Translations under genes and position numbers: made by a program
NCBI GenBank assembly: GCA_965276665.1
Contig: OZ255620.1
Coordinates: 4,836,001 to 4,900,000, forward strand
Length of the DNA stretch: 64,000 nucleotides
Source: CAWGJC01 sp965276665
GTDB taxonomy: Bacteria; Pseudomonadota; Alphaproteobacteria; Acetobacterales; Acetobacteraceae
Direction: 5' to 3'
Shown here: positions 1-8,831 of the stretch, piece by piece
How positions within the stretch are numbered: position 1 is the stretch's first letter
How the letters are laid out: each line of letters begins with the position of its first letter
The notes under the pieces: generated by a model
Told to the model about the DNA's origin: nothing
Seen by the model: the letters and a program-made list of their open reading frames with translations, nothing else
Databases searched by the model: none

Positions 1-132
1 CATGCGCGCCACGATTGCGCGATTGCAGGCTTCGAGATCCCGAGTAACCATGGCCGAGAGCGCGGAGAGAGCATCCTCGCCTGCGACCGGCACGATCGGG
101 CTTGAATGGACCGTTCCGGCCGCGACGCCCAC
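1..132 (-). CDS. Polyprenyl synthetase (octaprenyl diphosphate synthase-like), N-terminal fragment
   Basis: This is the first 44 codons of a gene that continues off the left edge. It reads from a GTG at 132 with AGGAGA seven bases upstream, which fixes the start. The peptide contains LSALSAMVTRDLEACN followed by RAIVARM, which resembles the N-terminus of bacterial long-chain trans-prenyl diphosphate synthases (IspB family). In that family the segment precedes the first aspartate-rich motif. The enzyme would build the side chain of ubiquinone. It is divergent from the DUF2007/trmN6 pair, an arrangement I recall from many Alphaproteobacteria. The catalytic motifs lie outside the window, so the call rests on N-terminal similarity and context. 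Confidence 0.72.
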   Translation of the reverse strand, partial: MGVAAGTVHSSPIVPVAGEDALSALSAMVTRDLEACNRAIVARM

Positions 133-249
133 TAATTTCTCCTGGCTTGATCCCGCTGCGCGGCAAGGCACCATATCGGGGTGCCCGAAACGGGGTCAAG
201 GCGAGGCCGTTCCGCCCCGCTCCAACGTCGAGGTCGGGGGGAGCCGTCG

Positions 250-456
250 ATGCATACGATCGTCGCCACGAACAATCTTGTAAGGCTCAGTTTCCTCACC
301 GCGCTCCTGAGGGATGCCGGGATTGACTGCGTGCTGCTGGACGCGCATGCGAGTGCGGTGGACGGGAGCATCGGCGCCGTACCGCGCCGGCTCGTCGTTG
401 CGGAAAAGGATGCTGCCCGGGCTCGCCGTATCCTGTCGGAGGCGGGCGAGGCGTAA
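250..456 (+). CDS. DUF2007 domain protein, 68 aa
   Basis: A 68-residue protein starting at the ATG at 250, after a GGGGGGAG ribosome site. It begins MHTIVATNNLVRLSFL and carries the DUF2007 pattern: an alternating strand/helix half, a hydrophobic CVLLDAH strand, then PRRLVVAEKDAARARRIL. The family is a small ferredoxin-like fold thought to act as a signal-transducing or metal-responsive module; its biochemical role is not established. An upstream in-frame start at 181 would add an Arg-rich tail that does not look like the family. The stop overlaps the start of the methyltransferase by one base (TAATG), so the two are translationally coupled. Confidence 0.82.
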   Translation: MHTIVATNNLVRLSFLTALLRDAGIDCVLLDAHASAVDGSIGAVPRRLVVAEKDAARARRILSEAGEA

Positions 457-1172
457 TGGAAAGATGCGAAGGCTTGCTCCTCGGTGGCAGGGTGCACTAT
501 GTGCAGGCGGCCGAAGGCTTTCGAACCGGCATCGAGCCGGTGCTGCTGGCGGCCGCCATCGAGGCCCGCCCGGGCGAGCGAGTACTCGAAGGCGGCACTG
601 GTGCCGGAGCAGCGCTGCTTTGCCTGGCTCACAGGGTGCCGGGGATCACTGGACGCGGGATCGAACGGGACCCGGCCATTGCAGCGCTGGCGCGGGAGAA
701 TCTCGCTGCGAATGGCTTCGCCGACATCGATATCCAGGTCGATGACCTCGAATCGAGCCGGATCGCTCCTGGCTATGATCATGCCTTCGCCAATCCTCCA
801 TATCATTTGCCCGGCACTGTCTCCCCACAGGCGTCTCGCGAAAAGGCAAAGCGTGGGCCAGTCGGTCTTCTCGAGCGCTGGATCACGGCGCTGGCGGCGC
901 CGCTTCGCCATCGCGGCACGCTGACGTTGATCCTGCCTGCCGCGCGCCTTCCGGAAGCCCTGACCGCAATGGCGGCGGCGGATTGTGGTGCGATGACGAT
1001 TCTGCCGCTTTGGCCCAAGGCAGGGCGACCCGCAAAGCTCACTCTACTGCGTGGCGTGCGCGCGCGTCGTTCCCCCTGTCGCCTCCTGCCCGGGCTTGTC
1101 TTGCATGCCGAATCGGGCTTCACGCCGGCTGCCGAGGCGATCTTACGAGACGGAGCGACGCTGATATCCTAA
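456..1172 (+). CDS. tRNA1(Val) (adenine(37)-N6)-methyltransferase-like protein (TrmN6 family)
   Basis: A 238-residue class I SAM-dependent methyltransferase. The SAM-binding motif I is VLEGGTGAGAALL (about residues 43-55), the acidic ribose-binding end is GIERD (68-72), and the N6-adenine motif IV NPPY is at 113-116. This set matches the TrmN6/YfiC family, which methylates N6 of A37 in tRNA1(Val); a related base-modifying target cannot be excluded. The normal motif I reads DLGxGxG; here it is EGGTGAG, a conservative change. It is coupled by a one-base overlap to the DUF2007 gene. Confidence 0.85.
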   Translation: MERCEGLLLGGRVHYVQAAEGFRTGIEPVLLAAAIEARPGERVLEGGTGAGAALLCLAHRVPGITGRGIERDPAIAALARENLAANGFADIDIQVDDLESSRIAPGYDHAFANPPYHLPGTVSPQASREKAKRGPVGLLERWITALAAPLRHRGTLTLILPAARLPEALTAMAAADCGAMTILPLWPKAGRPAKLTLLRGVRARRSPCRLLPGLVLHAESGFTPAAEAILRDGATLIS

Positions 1173-1291
1173 AAAGCCCCGGAACCGTATGACTTGAAGC
1201 GCATGCACGAGGGCGGTATGCGGCTATGTCCATCGCCGTCTACTAAGCATTTTTCGATGCGAACGTGCGCGCGAAGCAACACACGGAGTCA

Positions 1292-1522
1292 ATGATGCGC
1301 AATAGACGATCCTTCCTCTTAGCGGCAGCCGCTGCCATCGGCGTTCCCGCCGCCGTCGCGGTTGCGCAGCCAATCGTGATCGTCCGGCCGCCGATGCCGG
1401 CGCCGCTGATGGAGCGTCGCCCGCCGCCGCCGGGTGGGCCATACCGCTGGGGCTGGGTGCCCGGGCATTGGAGCTGGAACGGTAGACGCTGGTTCTGGAT
1501 TGGCGGTCACTGGAGGCACTGA
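1292..1522 (+). CDS. Small exported protein with Tat-type signal and YxWxxGHW motif
   Basis: The protein has 76 residues from the ATG at 1292, which is preceded by GGAG; a second ATG follows at once. The N-terminus has a twin-arginine stretch (RNRRSFLL) and a hydrophobic segment ending AVAVA, consistent with Tat export and cleavage. The mature part is proline-rich (PPMPAP, RRPPPPGG) and ends with aromatic repeats YRWGWVPGHW and FWIGGHW, the pattern of the YXWGXW family of short secreted proteins common in Proteobacteria. Their function is unknown. Its downstream neighbour lies on the other strand, so it is probably monocistronic. Confidence 0.72.
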   Translation: MMRNRRSFLLAAAAAIGVPAAVAVAQPIVIVRPPMPAPLMERRPPPPGGPYRWGWVPGHWSWNGRRWFWIGGHWRH

Positions 1523-1537
1523 AAACCTTGGCCTAAG

Positions 1538-1563
1538 GGCACGAAGTGGATGCCCTTCGTGCC
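1538..1563. terminator. Nine-base-pair hairpin, possible bidirectional terminator
   Basis: GGCACGAAG and its exact reverse complement CTTCGTGCC flank an eight-base loop. The hairpin sits 15 bases after the stop of the exported small protein and between convergent genes. No clean T-run follows on either strand, so intrinsic termination would be weak. A second palindromic patch (CGTTCGAACG and GCGTTCGAGC, 1573-1601) follows it. Confidence 0.4.
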
Positions 1564-1670
1564 ATTAGAGCATCATTCGTTCGAACGGAAGCGTTCGAGC
1601 GGATATAAACACGCTTGCTAAAACAGAGAGCTAGAGCCTGTGTAGTGAGCGAATGCAAACGTAACATGCT

Positions 1671-2585
1671 CTAGTCAGCCGAAATCGCCGTGACCGTCGC
1701 CAGTGCTGCCTCGAGTTGTCGAACCCGGTCCCGCAAGCTTGGGACCTGCTCAGCTGCGCGCTGCATCTGCGCAAATATGTGTTCGAAGCCGATGAAGATA
1801 TCGGCCCTCTTGCGTATCTCCTCGCCTAGGTAGGCGGCTTTGACGCACGCTTTGAGCGCGCTGTAAAATTGCTGCGTTGAAATATGTGGCTGTTCAGGTT
1901 TGCCTCCGTCGTGCCGCAGTTGCGTGTCGACGATCTCTCCAGCAACGCGCGCAAGCATCGGATCGTCCGGGTTCCAGCCGAGATCAAGGGTTCGGATCAT
2001 CCTGTTCAGATTTTCTCTGGGCGAGCCGAACCAGTCTTCATAGGGCACCATGCAGACTGTGTTGTCGCGGATGCCCTCGACTGCATGTGCGTTATAAGAG
2101 AGCCAACGGAATTCTGCATCACCTGAGCCCACCTCGTCGCGAGAGGCAAGCGATCGCATCACCTGTGCAGGGTCTCGCACGCATAGGACGAAACGGGGGC
2201 TCGCCCCAAGGGCCGATAAAATTTCGTGCCACATCGGGAGGAATCGGGCCGTCCTTGGGTCCTTGAAACCAATCCGGGTCGGCCCGGCGGTCAGCGGTTC
2301 CAGTGTTTTGATAAGCTTGTCGCGAATCCGTCTAACCCTCGGGTCCACCCACCAGTCGTTCGGCAACGCAAGGCCATGCCGTTCGTCATGCCAGTCTCGC
2401 GCGAATAAATGCAGGATCTCGTCATGCGCAGAGACGATGTCTGACCGTTCCCAATGGCCCCGTTTATTGCTTCCATCGGCCGACACGCGATCGGCCATGT
2501 CGAGCCCCATAAGACTGAGCATGTGAGCACAGAGCGACGTTCCGCTGCGGTGCATCCCGAGAACGAGCGTGACATCGTCGGGCAA
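1671..2585 (-). CDS. Sulfotransferase family protein
   Basis: A 304-residue protein opening with VTLVLGMHRSGTSLCAHML, the 5'-phosphosulfate-binding loop (GMHRSGTS, about residues 9-16) of PAPS-dependent sulfotransferases. FVLCVRDP near 135 matches the 3'-phosphate-binding strand (RDP motif) of the same fold. The acceptor cannot be read from sequence; the family in bacteria often sulfates sugars or surface polysaccharides. It lies 12 bases downstream of wecB on the same strand, so a role on a surface glycan containing ManNAc-type sugars is a reasonable inference. The C-terminal 40 residues (EQVPSLRDRVRQLEAAL) look helical/coiled-coil. Confidence 0.8.
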   Translation of the reverse strand: MPDDVTLVLGMHRSGTSLCAHMLSLMGLDMADRVSADGSNKRGHWERSDIVSAHDEILHLFARDWHDERHGLALPNDWWVDPRVRRIRDKLIKTLEPLTAGPTRIGFKDPRTARFLPMWHEILSALGASPRFVLCVRDPAQVMRSLASRDEVGSGDAEFRWLSYNAHAVEGIRDNTVCMVPYEDWFGSPRENLNRMIRTLDLGWNPDDPMLARVAGEIVDTQLRHDGGKPEQPHISTQQFYSALKACVKAAYLGEEIRKRADIFIGFEHIFAQMQRAAEQVPSLRDRVRQLEAALATVTAISAD

Positions 2586-2597
2586 AGCTGTATCTCC

Positions 2598-3713
2598 TCA
2601 TGCCGCAGGCGCAAACGCCTGGGCGTTCACCCCTGCTATTGCAGCGACGATCCGTTCGGCCGCATGACCGTCGCCATAAGGAGAGGCACCCCGGCTCATC
2701 GCTTGATAGCAGGCCTGATCGTCGAGCAAGGACTGCGCCGCAGCGACGATCCGGTCCTCATCTGTCCCGACCAAGGTGGCGACGCCCGCCTCAATCGCCT
2801 CGGGTCGTTCGGTTGCTTCACGGGTGACCAGCACTGGACGGCCGAGTGCCGGGGCCTCCTCCTGTATGCCGCCGGAATCGGTCAACACGAAATGGCAATG
2901 CCGCATTGCCGCGATCAGCTTCGGGTAGTCGAGGGGGGGGGTCAAATGGACGCGCGCGAGGCCGCCCAGAATTTCCCGCGCCGGCTCACCGACTCTCGGA
3001 TTAGGATGAACCGGGTATAGGACGACTAAGTCAGGGTTGTCCGCTACCAAACGGCGCACCGCTTGCAGCACGGCGCGGATTGGCGCCCCCAAACTCTCTC
3101 GGCGGTGCAATGTCATCAGCAGCAGGCGCTGATCCGGAGCGAGTGCCAAAGGCGGTTCGGTAACACGAACGGCGGTCCAGAGTAGGGCGTCGATCACTGT
3201 ATTGCCGGTGACGAAGATGGCTTTGGGCGGGGTGCCTTCGCGCAGCAGGTTATCGCGCGCACCGGGCGTGGGCGCGAAGTTGAGAGCGGCCAGGCGGCCG
3301 GCGACGATGCGATTGAACTCTTCCGGGAAAGGACGGCGCAGATCGCCGGTCCGCAATCCCGCCTCAACATGGGCAAAGCGGATGCCCAGATAGAAACAGG
3401 CCATCGCGGTTGTCATGACGGTGGTGGTGTCGCCCTGCGCAATCACCAGGTCGGGCCTTCTGGACTTGAGGACGTCGCCGATGCGGGTCAGCAAACGGCT
3501 GGTCAGTTCGGCGAGTTCCTGGTTCTCAGTCATCGCATTGAGATCAATATCGGCATTGATGCCGAAGAATGCGAGCAGCGGCGACACCAAATGTCGATGC
3601 TGTGCTGTAGAGAGCACGGTGACTTCTGCCCATGCCTCCTGCTTCAGCGTCGATATGACTGGCGCCATCTTGATGACTTCTGGCCGCGTTCCAACCACGC
3701 AGATGATACGCAT
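2598..3713 (-). CDS. wecB: UDP-N-acetylglucosamine 2-epimerase (non-hydrolysing)
   Basis: A 371-residue GT-B-fold enzyme that interconverts UDP-GlcNAc and UDP-ManNAc for surface polysaccharide synthesis. It starts MRIICVVGTRPEVIKMAPV, the family signature, and carries AQGDTTTVM, HVEAGLRTGD with RRPFPEEFNR (about 120-140), and the C-terminal DSGGIQEEAPALGRPVL. The start is the ATG at 3713 because GGAGG sits nine bases upstream; an earlier GTG at 3722 would overlap that ribosome site. It heads a two-gene unit with the sulfotransferase. Length is normal. Confidence 0.92.
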   Translation of the reverse strand: MRIICVVGTRPEVIKMAPVISTLKQEAWAEVTVLSTAQHRHLVSPLLAFFGINADIDLNAMTENQELAELTSRLLTRIGDVLKSRRPDLVIAQGDTTTVMTTAMACFYLGIRFAHVEAGLRTGDLRRPFPEEFNRIVAGRLAALNFAPTPGARDNLLREGTPPKAIFVTGNTVIDALLWTAVRVTEPPLALAPDQRLLLMTLHRRESLGAPIRAVLQAVRRLVADNPDLVVLYPVHPNPRVGEPAREILGGLARVHLTPPLDYPKLIAAMRHCHFVLTDSGGIQEEAPALGRPVLVTREATERPEAIEAGVATLVGTDEDRIVAAAQSLLDDQACYQAMSRGASPYGDGHAAERIVAAIAGVNAQAFAPAA

Positions 3714-3789
3714 GCTGATCACCCTCCAGGAGAAAGCGAAGTCTCCCCCTCAGGTAATGCCGGTGGTTACGTCGGTCAGCAAGGGCCAG

Positions 3790-6700
3790 TTATTCTGCCG
3801 CGGAGGCAGTCCCCATTTTCTCCGCGAGGTGGGGCATGCGGGAGGTTCGGTGTGGGGAGAGGCGGCGCTGGAGGCGGTCGAGGTAGAGGTAGATGACGGG
3901 TGTCGTGTAGAGGGTGAGGGCCTGGGAGAAGATCAGGCCGCCGACCATGGCGAAGCCGAGCGGCCGGCGGAGTTCGGACCCGGCGCCGTGGCCGAGCATG
4001 AGCGGGAGGCCTGAGAGCAGGGCTGCCATGGTGGTCATCAGGATGGGCCGGAAGCGGAGCAGGCAGGCCTGCCGGATGGCGTTGAGCGGGGTTTCGCCGT
4101 CGCGTCGTTCTGCGGTGATGGCGAAGTCGACCATCATGATGCCGTTCTTCTTGACGATGCCGATCAGCAGGATGACGCCGATCAGCGCGATGACGCTGAG
4201 GTCGTAGTGGAAGGCGATGAGCATGAGGAGCGCGCCGACGCCGGCGGAGGGCAGGGTGGAGAGGATGGTGAGCGGGAGGATGTAGCTCTCGTAGAGGATG
4301 CCGAGGATGATGTAGACGGCGATGATGGCCGCCGCGATCAGATAGGGCTGGCTGCTCAGCGATGACTGGAAGGCCTGCGCCGTCCCCTGGAACGTGCCCT
4401 GAAGAGACGCGGGCGAACCGATTTCTGTCATTGCGCGGTTGATCGCGTTGACCGCGTCGCCGAGCGAGGCGCCTTCCGCGAGATTGAAGGAGAGGGTGAC
4501 GGCGGGGAACTGGCCCTGATGGTTGACCGCTAGCGGTGCAACTTTCGCCGTGTCGATTTTAACGAAGGTGGAGAGCGGCACCGCCTGGCCAGACGCGGAC
4601 TTCACGTAAAGCTTGTTGAGTGTATCCAACGTGCCCTGCATGTCAGGGCGCACTTCCAGGATCAGGTGATAGGAGTTCACCTGCGAAAAATACTGAGTGA
4701 TCTCGCGCTGTCCGAAGGCATCGTAGAGTGTCGCGTCGATCACGGCGGGCTGGATGCCGAAGCGGGCGGCGGCGTCGCGGTCGATGGTGAGTGTCGCGGT
4801 CGGGCCCGACATCTGCTGGTCGGTTCCCAGGTCTCGCAACTCGGGCACGTGCTGCAGCTTGGCGAGCACCTTTGGCGCCCACGCATAGAGCTCACCAGTG
4901 TCCGCGTCCTGCAAGGTGTATTGATACTGCGTTTTGGAGAGACGGCCACCGACGCGGATGTCTTGCGCGGCCTGGAGATAAAGGTTCGCACCTTCCACTT
5001 TGACGAGTTTTTGCCGCAAACGGGAGATGATCTGCTGTGCCGTCGCTTGCCGCTGATCGAACGGCTTCAACGAGATATAGAATCGGCCGTCATTCTCTGT
5101 TTGCGCGCCGAGTCCCGCGCCAATGCTGGACGAAAAGGCCTCAACATCCGGGTCAGTGGACACCACGTTTGCAAGAGCCTTCTGCCGTCGCGCCATCTCC
5201 GCGAACGAGACGTCCTGCCCGGCTTCGGACAGGCCAAGCAGCACGCCGGTATCCTGTTCGGGGAAGAAGCCTTTGGGGATGTAGACGTAGAGCGCGGCCG
5301 TAAGAGTGACCGTGCCGATGAACACCATCAGCGTGATGAAGCGGAAGCGGAGCGCGATATCGAGGGTGCGGGCGTAGAAGCTGATCATGGCGTCGAACAC
5401 GCTCTCCACCATGCGGTAGAGCTTGCCATGGGAGTGCTGGTGGCGGAGGAAGCGCGAGCACATCATCGGCGTGAGGGTGAGCGACACCACCGCCGAGACC
5501 ATCACGGCGATCGCCACCGTCATCGCGAATTCGCGGAACAGCCGCCCGACGATGCCGCCCATCAGCAGCAGCGGGATGAACACCGCGATCAGCGAGAAGC
5601 TGATCGAGATGATGGTGAAGCCGATCTCGCTGGCGCCTTTGAGGGCGGCTTCCATCGGCGCCATGCCGTCCTCGACATGGCGGTAGATGTTCTCGAGCAT
5701 GACGATGGCGTCGTCGACCACGAAGCCGACGGCGATGGTGAGCGCCATCAGCGAGAGGTTATCGAGGCTGTAGCCCATCACGTACATCACCGCGAAGGTG
5801 CCGATCAGGGCGAGCGGCACCGCCACGCTCGGGATCAGCGTCGCCCAGGCGCTGCGCAGGAACAGGAAGATCACCATCACCACCAGCGCGATCGAGAGGA
5901 TGAGGGTGAACTGCACGTCTTTCACCGCAGATCGGATGGTGAGCGTGCGGTCCATCACCGTCTGCACGTGCACCGAGGGCGGGATGGACGCGACCAGTCG
6001 GGGGAGCGCGGCCTTGATTTGATCGACCGTGTCGATGACGTTGGCGTCGGGCTGCTTGAAGATAACAAGCTGGATACCGCGATGGCCGTTCTGCCAACCG
6101 GCCTCCCGATCATTCTCGGGCGCGTCGATCGCGTGGCCGATATCCTTGACGCGCACCGGCGCGCCGTTGCGGTAGGCGAGCACGACATTGTCGAATTCGG
6201 CGGCCTTGGTGAGCTGATCATTATCGTAGATCGTGAAACTAGTCCGGTTTCCATCGACATTGCCTTTCGGGTTGTCGACGGTCGCGTTGACGAGCATCCC
6301 GCGTACGTCCTCGAGGGTCAGGCCCATCGCGGCGAGGCGCGCAGGATCGACCTGCACGCGCACCGCGCGCTTCTGCTCACCACCTATTGAGACCTGCGCC
6401 ACCCCCGGAATCTGCGAGATTTGCTGCGACAGAATGTTGTCGGCGTAGTCGTCTACATTGATCAGCGGCAGCTCGTCGGATTGCACGGCGAGAATGAGAA
6501 TTGGGCTGTCGGAGGGGTTGACCTTCCGATAGCTGGGAGGGCTGGGTAGCGTTGCTGGCAGCTGTCCGGAAGCGGCGTTGATCGCGGCCTGGATGTCCTG
6601 CGCCGCGGCGTCGATGTTGCGGGCAAGGTCGAATTGCACAACGATCTGCGTTTCGCCGAGCACGCTTGTGGACGTCATCTGCGAGACGCCGGGGATTTCG

Positions 6701-6915
6701 GCAAATTGCCGTTCCAGCGGCTGCGCCACAGTCGCTGCGATTGTGTCCGGGCTGGCGCCTGGAAGCTGGCCGGTCACCTGAATTGTCGGAAAATCGACGT
6801 TCGGCAAAGGAGCGACCGGCAGCAACGGATAGGCCGCGATGCCGACGAGCAGGATCGCCGCCATCACGAGCGAGGTGGCGATCGGTCGCTTGATGAAAGG
6901 CGTCGAGATGCTCAT
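3790..6915 (-). CDS. RND multidrug efflux permease (MdtB/MdtC-like)
   Basis: The inner-membrane pump has 1041 residues, the normal size. It starts with the usual cytoplasmic FIKRPIATSLVMAAILLVG into TM1, then LPNVDFPTIQVTGQLPGASP and ERQFAEIPGV. The proton-relay aspartate pair is in TM4 (GFVVDDAIVMLENIYR, about 400-415). Two 6-TM halves with large periplasmic loops are evident, and the late GIVKKNGIMMVDFAI segment is standard. LPNVDFPTI resembles the MdtB/MdtC branch rather than AcrB. It follows its adaptor by 36 bases; no outer-membrane channel gene is present here. The 574-residue open frame on the opposite strand (4666-6390) is a GC-driven shadow. Confidence 0.93.
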   Translation of the reverse strand: MSISTPFIKRPIATSLVMAAILLVGIAAYPLLPVAPLPNVDFPTIQVTGQLPGASPDTIAATVAQPLERQFAEIPGVSQMTSTSVLGETQIVVQFDLARNIDAAAQDIQAAINAASGQLPATLPSPPSYRKVNPSDSPILILAVQSDELPLINVDDYADNILSQQISQIPGVAQVSIGGEQKRAVRVQVDPARLAAMGLTLEDVRGMLVNATVDNPKGNVDGNRTSFTIYDNDQLTKAAEFDNVVLAYRNGAPVRVKDIGHAIDAPENDREAGWQNGHRGIQLVIFKQPDANVIDTVDQIKAALPRLVASIPPSVHVQTVMDRTLTIRSAVKDVQFTLILSIALVVMVIFLFLRSAWATLIPSVAVPLALIGTFAVMYVMGYSLDNLSLMALTIAVGFVVDDAIVMLENIYRHVEDGMAPMEAALKGASEIGFTIISISFSLIAVFIPLLLMGGIVGRLFREFAMTVAIAVMVSAVVSLTLTPMMCSRFLRHQHSHGKLYRMVESVFDAMISFYARTLDIALRFRFITLMVFIGTVTLTAALYVYIPKGFFPEQDTGVLLGLSEAGQDVSFAEMARRQKALANVVSTDPDVEAFSSSIGAGLGAQTENDGRFYISLKPFDQRQATAQQIISRLRQKLVKVEGANLYLQAAQDIRVGGRLSKTQYQYTLQDADTGELYAWAPKVLAKLQHVPELRDLGTDQQMSGPTATLTIDRDAAARFGIQPAVIDATLYDAFGQREITQYFSQVNSYHLILEVRPDMQGTLDTLNKLYVKSASGQAVPLSTFVKIDTAKVAPLAVNHQGQFPAVTLSFNLAEGASLGDAVNAINRAMTEIGSPASLQGTFQGTAQAFQSSLSSQPYLIAAAIIAVYIILGILYESYILPLTILSTLPSAGVGALLMLIAFHYDLSVIALIGVILLIGIVKKNGIMMVDFAITAERRDGETPLNAIRQACLLRFRPILMTTMAALLSGLPLMLGHGAGSELRRPLGFAMVGGLIFSQALTLYTTPVIYLYLDRLQRRLSPHRTSRMPHLAEKMGTASAAE

Positions 6916-6951
6916 GCCGTCAGCTTCTCCCGGCCGCGTTGCAGATCGCCA

Positions 6952-8079
6952 TCAACTCGCTGAAGGGGCGGCGGCGGCCGTTACGAAAGTGCCAGTCTGC
7001 AGACGCGACTGACCGTTTACAACCACGGTAACTCCACTATCGAGCCCCGTCGTAAGGACAGCGAGCTTCCCGTCGTCCTGCTGCACGGTCACCGGTTGCA
7101 TGGCAACGCTCGAATCCGGCTTCACTACATAGACGTACAGGCCCTGTGGACCGCGTTGCACGGCGGACGAAGGAACCACAACCGCATTCGGAAGCGTCTG
7201 GATCTGCATCCGGACATTGACGAATTGACCGGGCCAAAGTCGGCTTTCCTTGTTAGGGAACTCGGCCTTCAGTTTGATCGTGCCGGTCGTCTCATCGATG
7301 TGGTTGTCGATGGTGAGAAGCTTCCCTTGATCAAGCTGCGTTCGATCATCCGCGGTCAAGGCAAACACGGGTACGGTCTCGATGTGCATGGAATCCTGTA
7401 CTGCCGGCAGGTCATCCTGCGGCAAGGTGAACGTAACGGCGATCGGCTGGAGCTGGGTAATACTCACGATGCCTGCTGCGTCGGAAGCATGGATCAGGTT
7501 CCCGACATCGACCAACCGGAGCCCGACCCGACCTTCTATCGGAGAGGTAATGTTGCAGAAGTCCAGGTTCAGCTTGGCCGTCGCGATCGCAGCGTCATCC
7601 CCCTGTATTTGCGCCTGCAGCTGTCCAACCTGCCCTGTCTGCTGATCAACGCTCTGCCGCGAGGCGAACTGGTCGTGCATCAGGTTGGAAAACCGGGTAA
7701 GGTCTTTTTGCGCACTTTCGAGCATTGCGACGTCGGCGGCCCTCTTTGCAATCGCTTGCGCAAGCACGGCGGCATAGGGCCGGGGATCGATCTCAGCGAG
7801 TTTGTCTCCAGGTTTTACTTGCTGACCCTCATTGAAATACACATGGGTCAGCGTTCCATCCACGCGAGCCCGCACCAACACTGACTGATAAGCCAGGACG
7901 GAGCCGATATTGCTGAGCAGTACCGGCACATCCTGGCGCTTCGACTGCGCGAGTTGTACCGGAATAGCACTCGATGGCGGTTTGGAACTCGTGGCGGTCT
8001 GCGCCGAAGCCGCGTCAAAGCCGCCGGCGAGCGCAACGCACGCAAATCCGCAGAGCAGGAGGTGCCGAGCTCTCGTCAT
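6952..8079 (-). CDS. Periplasmic adaptor subunit of RND efflux pump (membrane fusion protein)
   Basis: The adaptor has 375 residues from the ATG at 8079; the reading frame stays open further upstream but that part has no signal peptide. The N-terminus MTRARHLLLCGFACVALAG then AASA is a Sec signal. The barrel-sandwich/lipoyl halves (VLVRARVDGTL and GDKLAEIDPRPY) flank an alpha-hairpin with Gln-rich QVGQLQAQI. These are followed by SPIEGRVGLRLVDVGN and a beta-barrel with GTIKLKAEFPN, LWPGQFVNVRM. It links the RND permease to an outer-membrane channel. GGGGGAA about 12 bases upstream is a loosely spaced ribosome site. Confidence 0.9.
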   Translation of the reverse strand: MTRARHLLLCGFACVALAGGFDAASAQTATSSKPPSSAIPVQLAQSKRQDVPVLLSNIGSVLAYQSVLVRARVDGTLTHVYFNEGQQVKPGDKLAEIDPRPYAAVLAQAIAKRAADVAMLESAQKDLTRFSNLMHDQFASRQSVDQQTGQVGQLQAQIQGDDAAIATAKLNLDFCNITSPIEGRVGLRLVDVGNLIHASDAAGIVSITQLQPIAVTFTLPQDDLPAVQDSMHIETVPVFALTADDRTQLDQGKLLTIDNHIDETTGTIKLKAEFPNKESRLWPGQFVNVRMQIQTLPNAVVVPSSAVQRGPQGLYVYVVKPDSSVAMQPVTVQQDDGKLAVLTTGLDSGVTVVVNGQSRLQTGTFVTAAAAPSAS

Positions 8080-8237
8080 CAAACAAACGTTCCCCCAAAG
8101 CGGGCGGCGCGACACGCTCGACCCAGTGCCACCATATATCGATTCCGAGCATTCCATATTCCCGGAAGATGAAGAGTTCGTCACCTGGAAAGTCAGGAGG
8201 ACGGCTTGAGCATCGGGTAGGGGCGGTATCGGTCCAG

Positions 8238-8831
8238 TTAAACGACGCAATATTTCGTAACAATAGGCGCTAGGCTAAGGGCATTCCGTGACCTGTGATG
8301 CAGGAAGGCGCCATCGCGGGGCGGCAAATGCCGCGGCGTTTCAGCAGCGCTGATCTTCACTACCGCGAACACCGGCTCCGAGCGGAGGCGTTTGCGGAGC
8401 ACTTCCAGGTCTTCGGTCTCCGTCACCGTGCAGACCTCCCGCCAGCCGCTGCCGAGAGCTATGGCGGCAAGATCGGCACCGAGAGCTGTATGGCTCATCT
8501 GACCGCCTGTCTCGCCGTAGCGCCCATTGTCGAGCACCGCGACCGCGAGGTTGGGAGGGGTTTGGGCCGCTGCGGTTGCGAGCGCGCCTAGTCCCATCAG
8601 CATCTCGCCGTCGCCCGTAAGCACCAGGACGCGGCGACTGGGTTGGGCGAGGGCAATACCCACGCCGATCATGACGGCTCCGCCCATCGCGCCCCAAAGA
8701 TAGAAGTTGAGCGGTCGGTCACCGGCTGCTCCTGCATCATATGTGGCCGAACCGAGCCCTGTTACGACAACAAGATCGTCCGGATCCTGCAGGAGTGCTG
8801 CCACCACCGCTCGTCGTTCCATCGCGCTCAT
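8238..8831 (-). CDS. ThDP-dependent decarboxylase, pyrophosphate-binding (beta/C-terminal) subunit
   Basis: A 197-residue stand-alone ThDP pyrophosphate domain. The Mg-ThDP motif is complete: GDGEMLMGL (73 onward) to LDNGRYGETGG (about 100-110). Together with its upstream partner, whose stop overlaps its start by four bases, it makes a two-subunit enzyme like sulfopyruvate decarboxylase ComD/ComE or phosphonopyruvate decarboxylase halves. The last 30 residues (HHRSRNALSLAPIVTKYCVV) extend past the usual end. The true substrate is unknown; divergent CoA genes suggest a 2-oxo acid within a catabolic route. Confidence 0.8.
   Translation of the reverse strand: MSAMERRAVVAALLQDPDDLVVVTGLGSATYDAGAAGDRPLNFYLWGAMGGAVMIGVGIALAQPSRRVLVLTGDGEMLMGLGALATAAAQTPPNLAVAVLDNGRYGETGGQMSHTALGADLAAIALGSGWREVCTVTETEDLEVLRKRLRSEPVFAVVKISAAETPRHLPPRDGAFLHHRSRNALSLAPIVTKYCVV

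Noticed and set aside
132..911. 259-codon minus-strand open frame
   Set aside because: Antisense to trmN6 and DUF2007; its Arg/Ala-rich composition is an artefact.
4666..6390. 574-codon open frame on the plus strand
   Set aside because: It is fully antisense to the RND permease, is rich in His, Arg, Asp and Glu as expected for a shadow frame, and has no domain or ribosome site.
7096..7884. 262-codon plus-strand open frame
   Set aside because: Antisense to the RND adaptor, whose family motifs are unambiguous.
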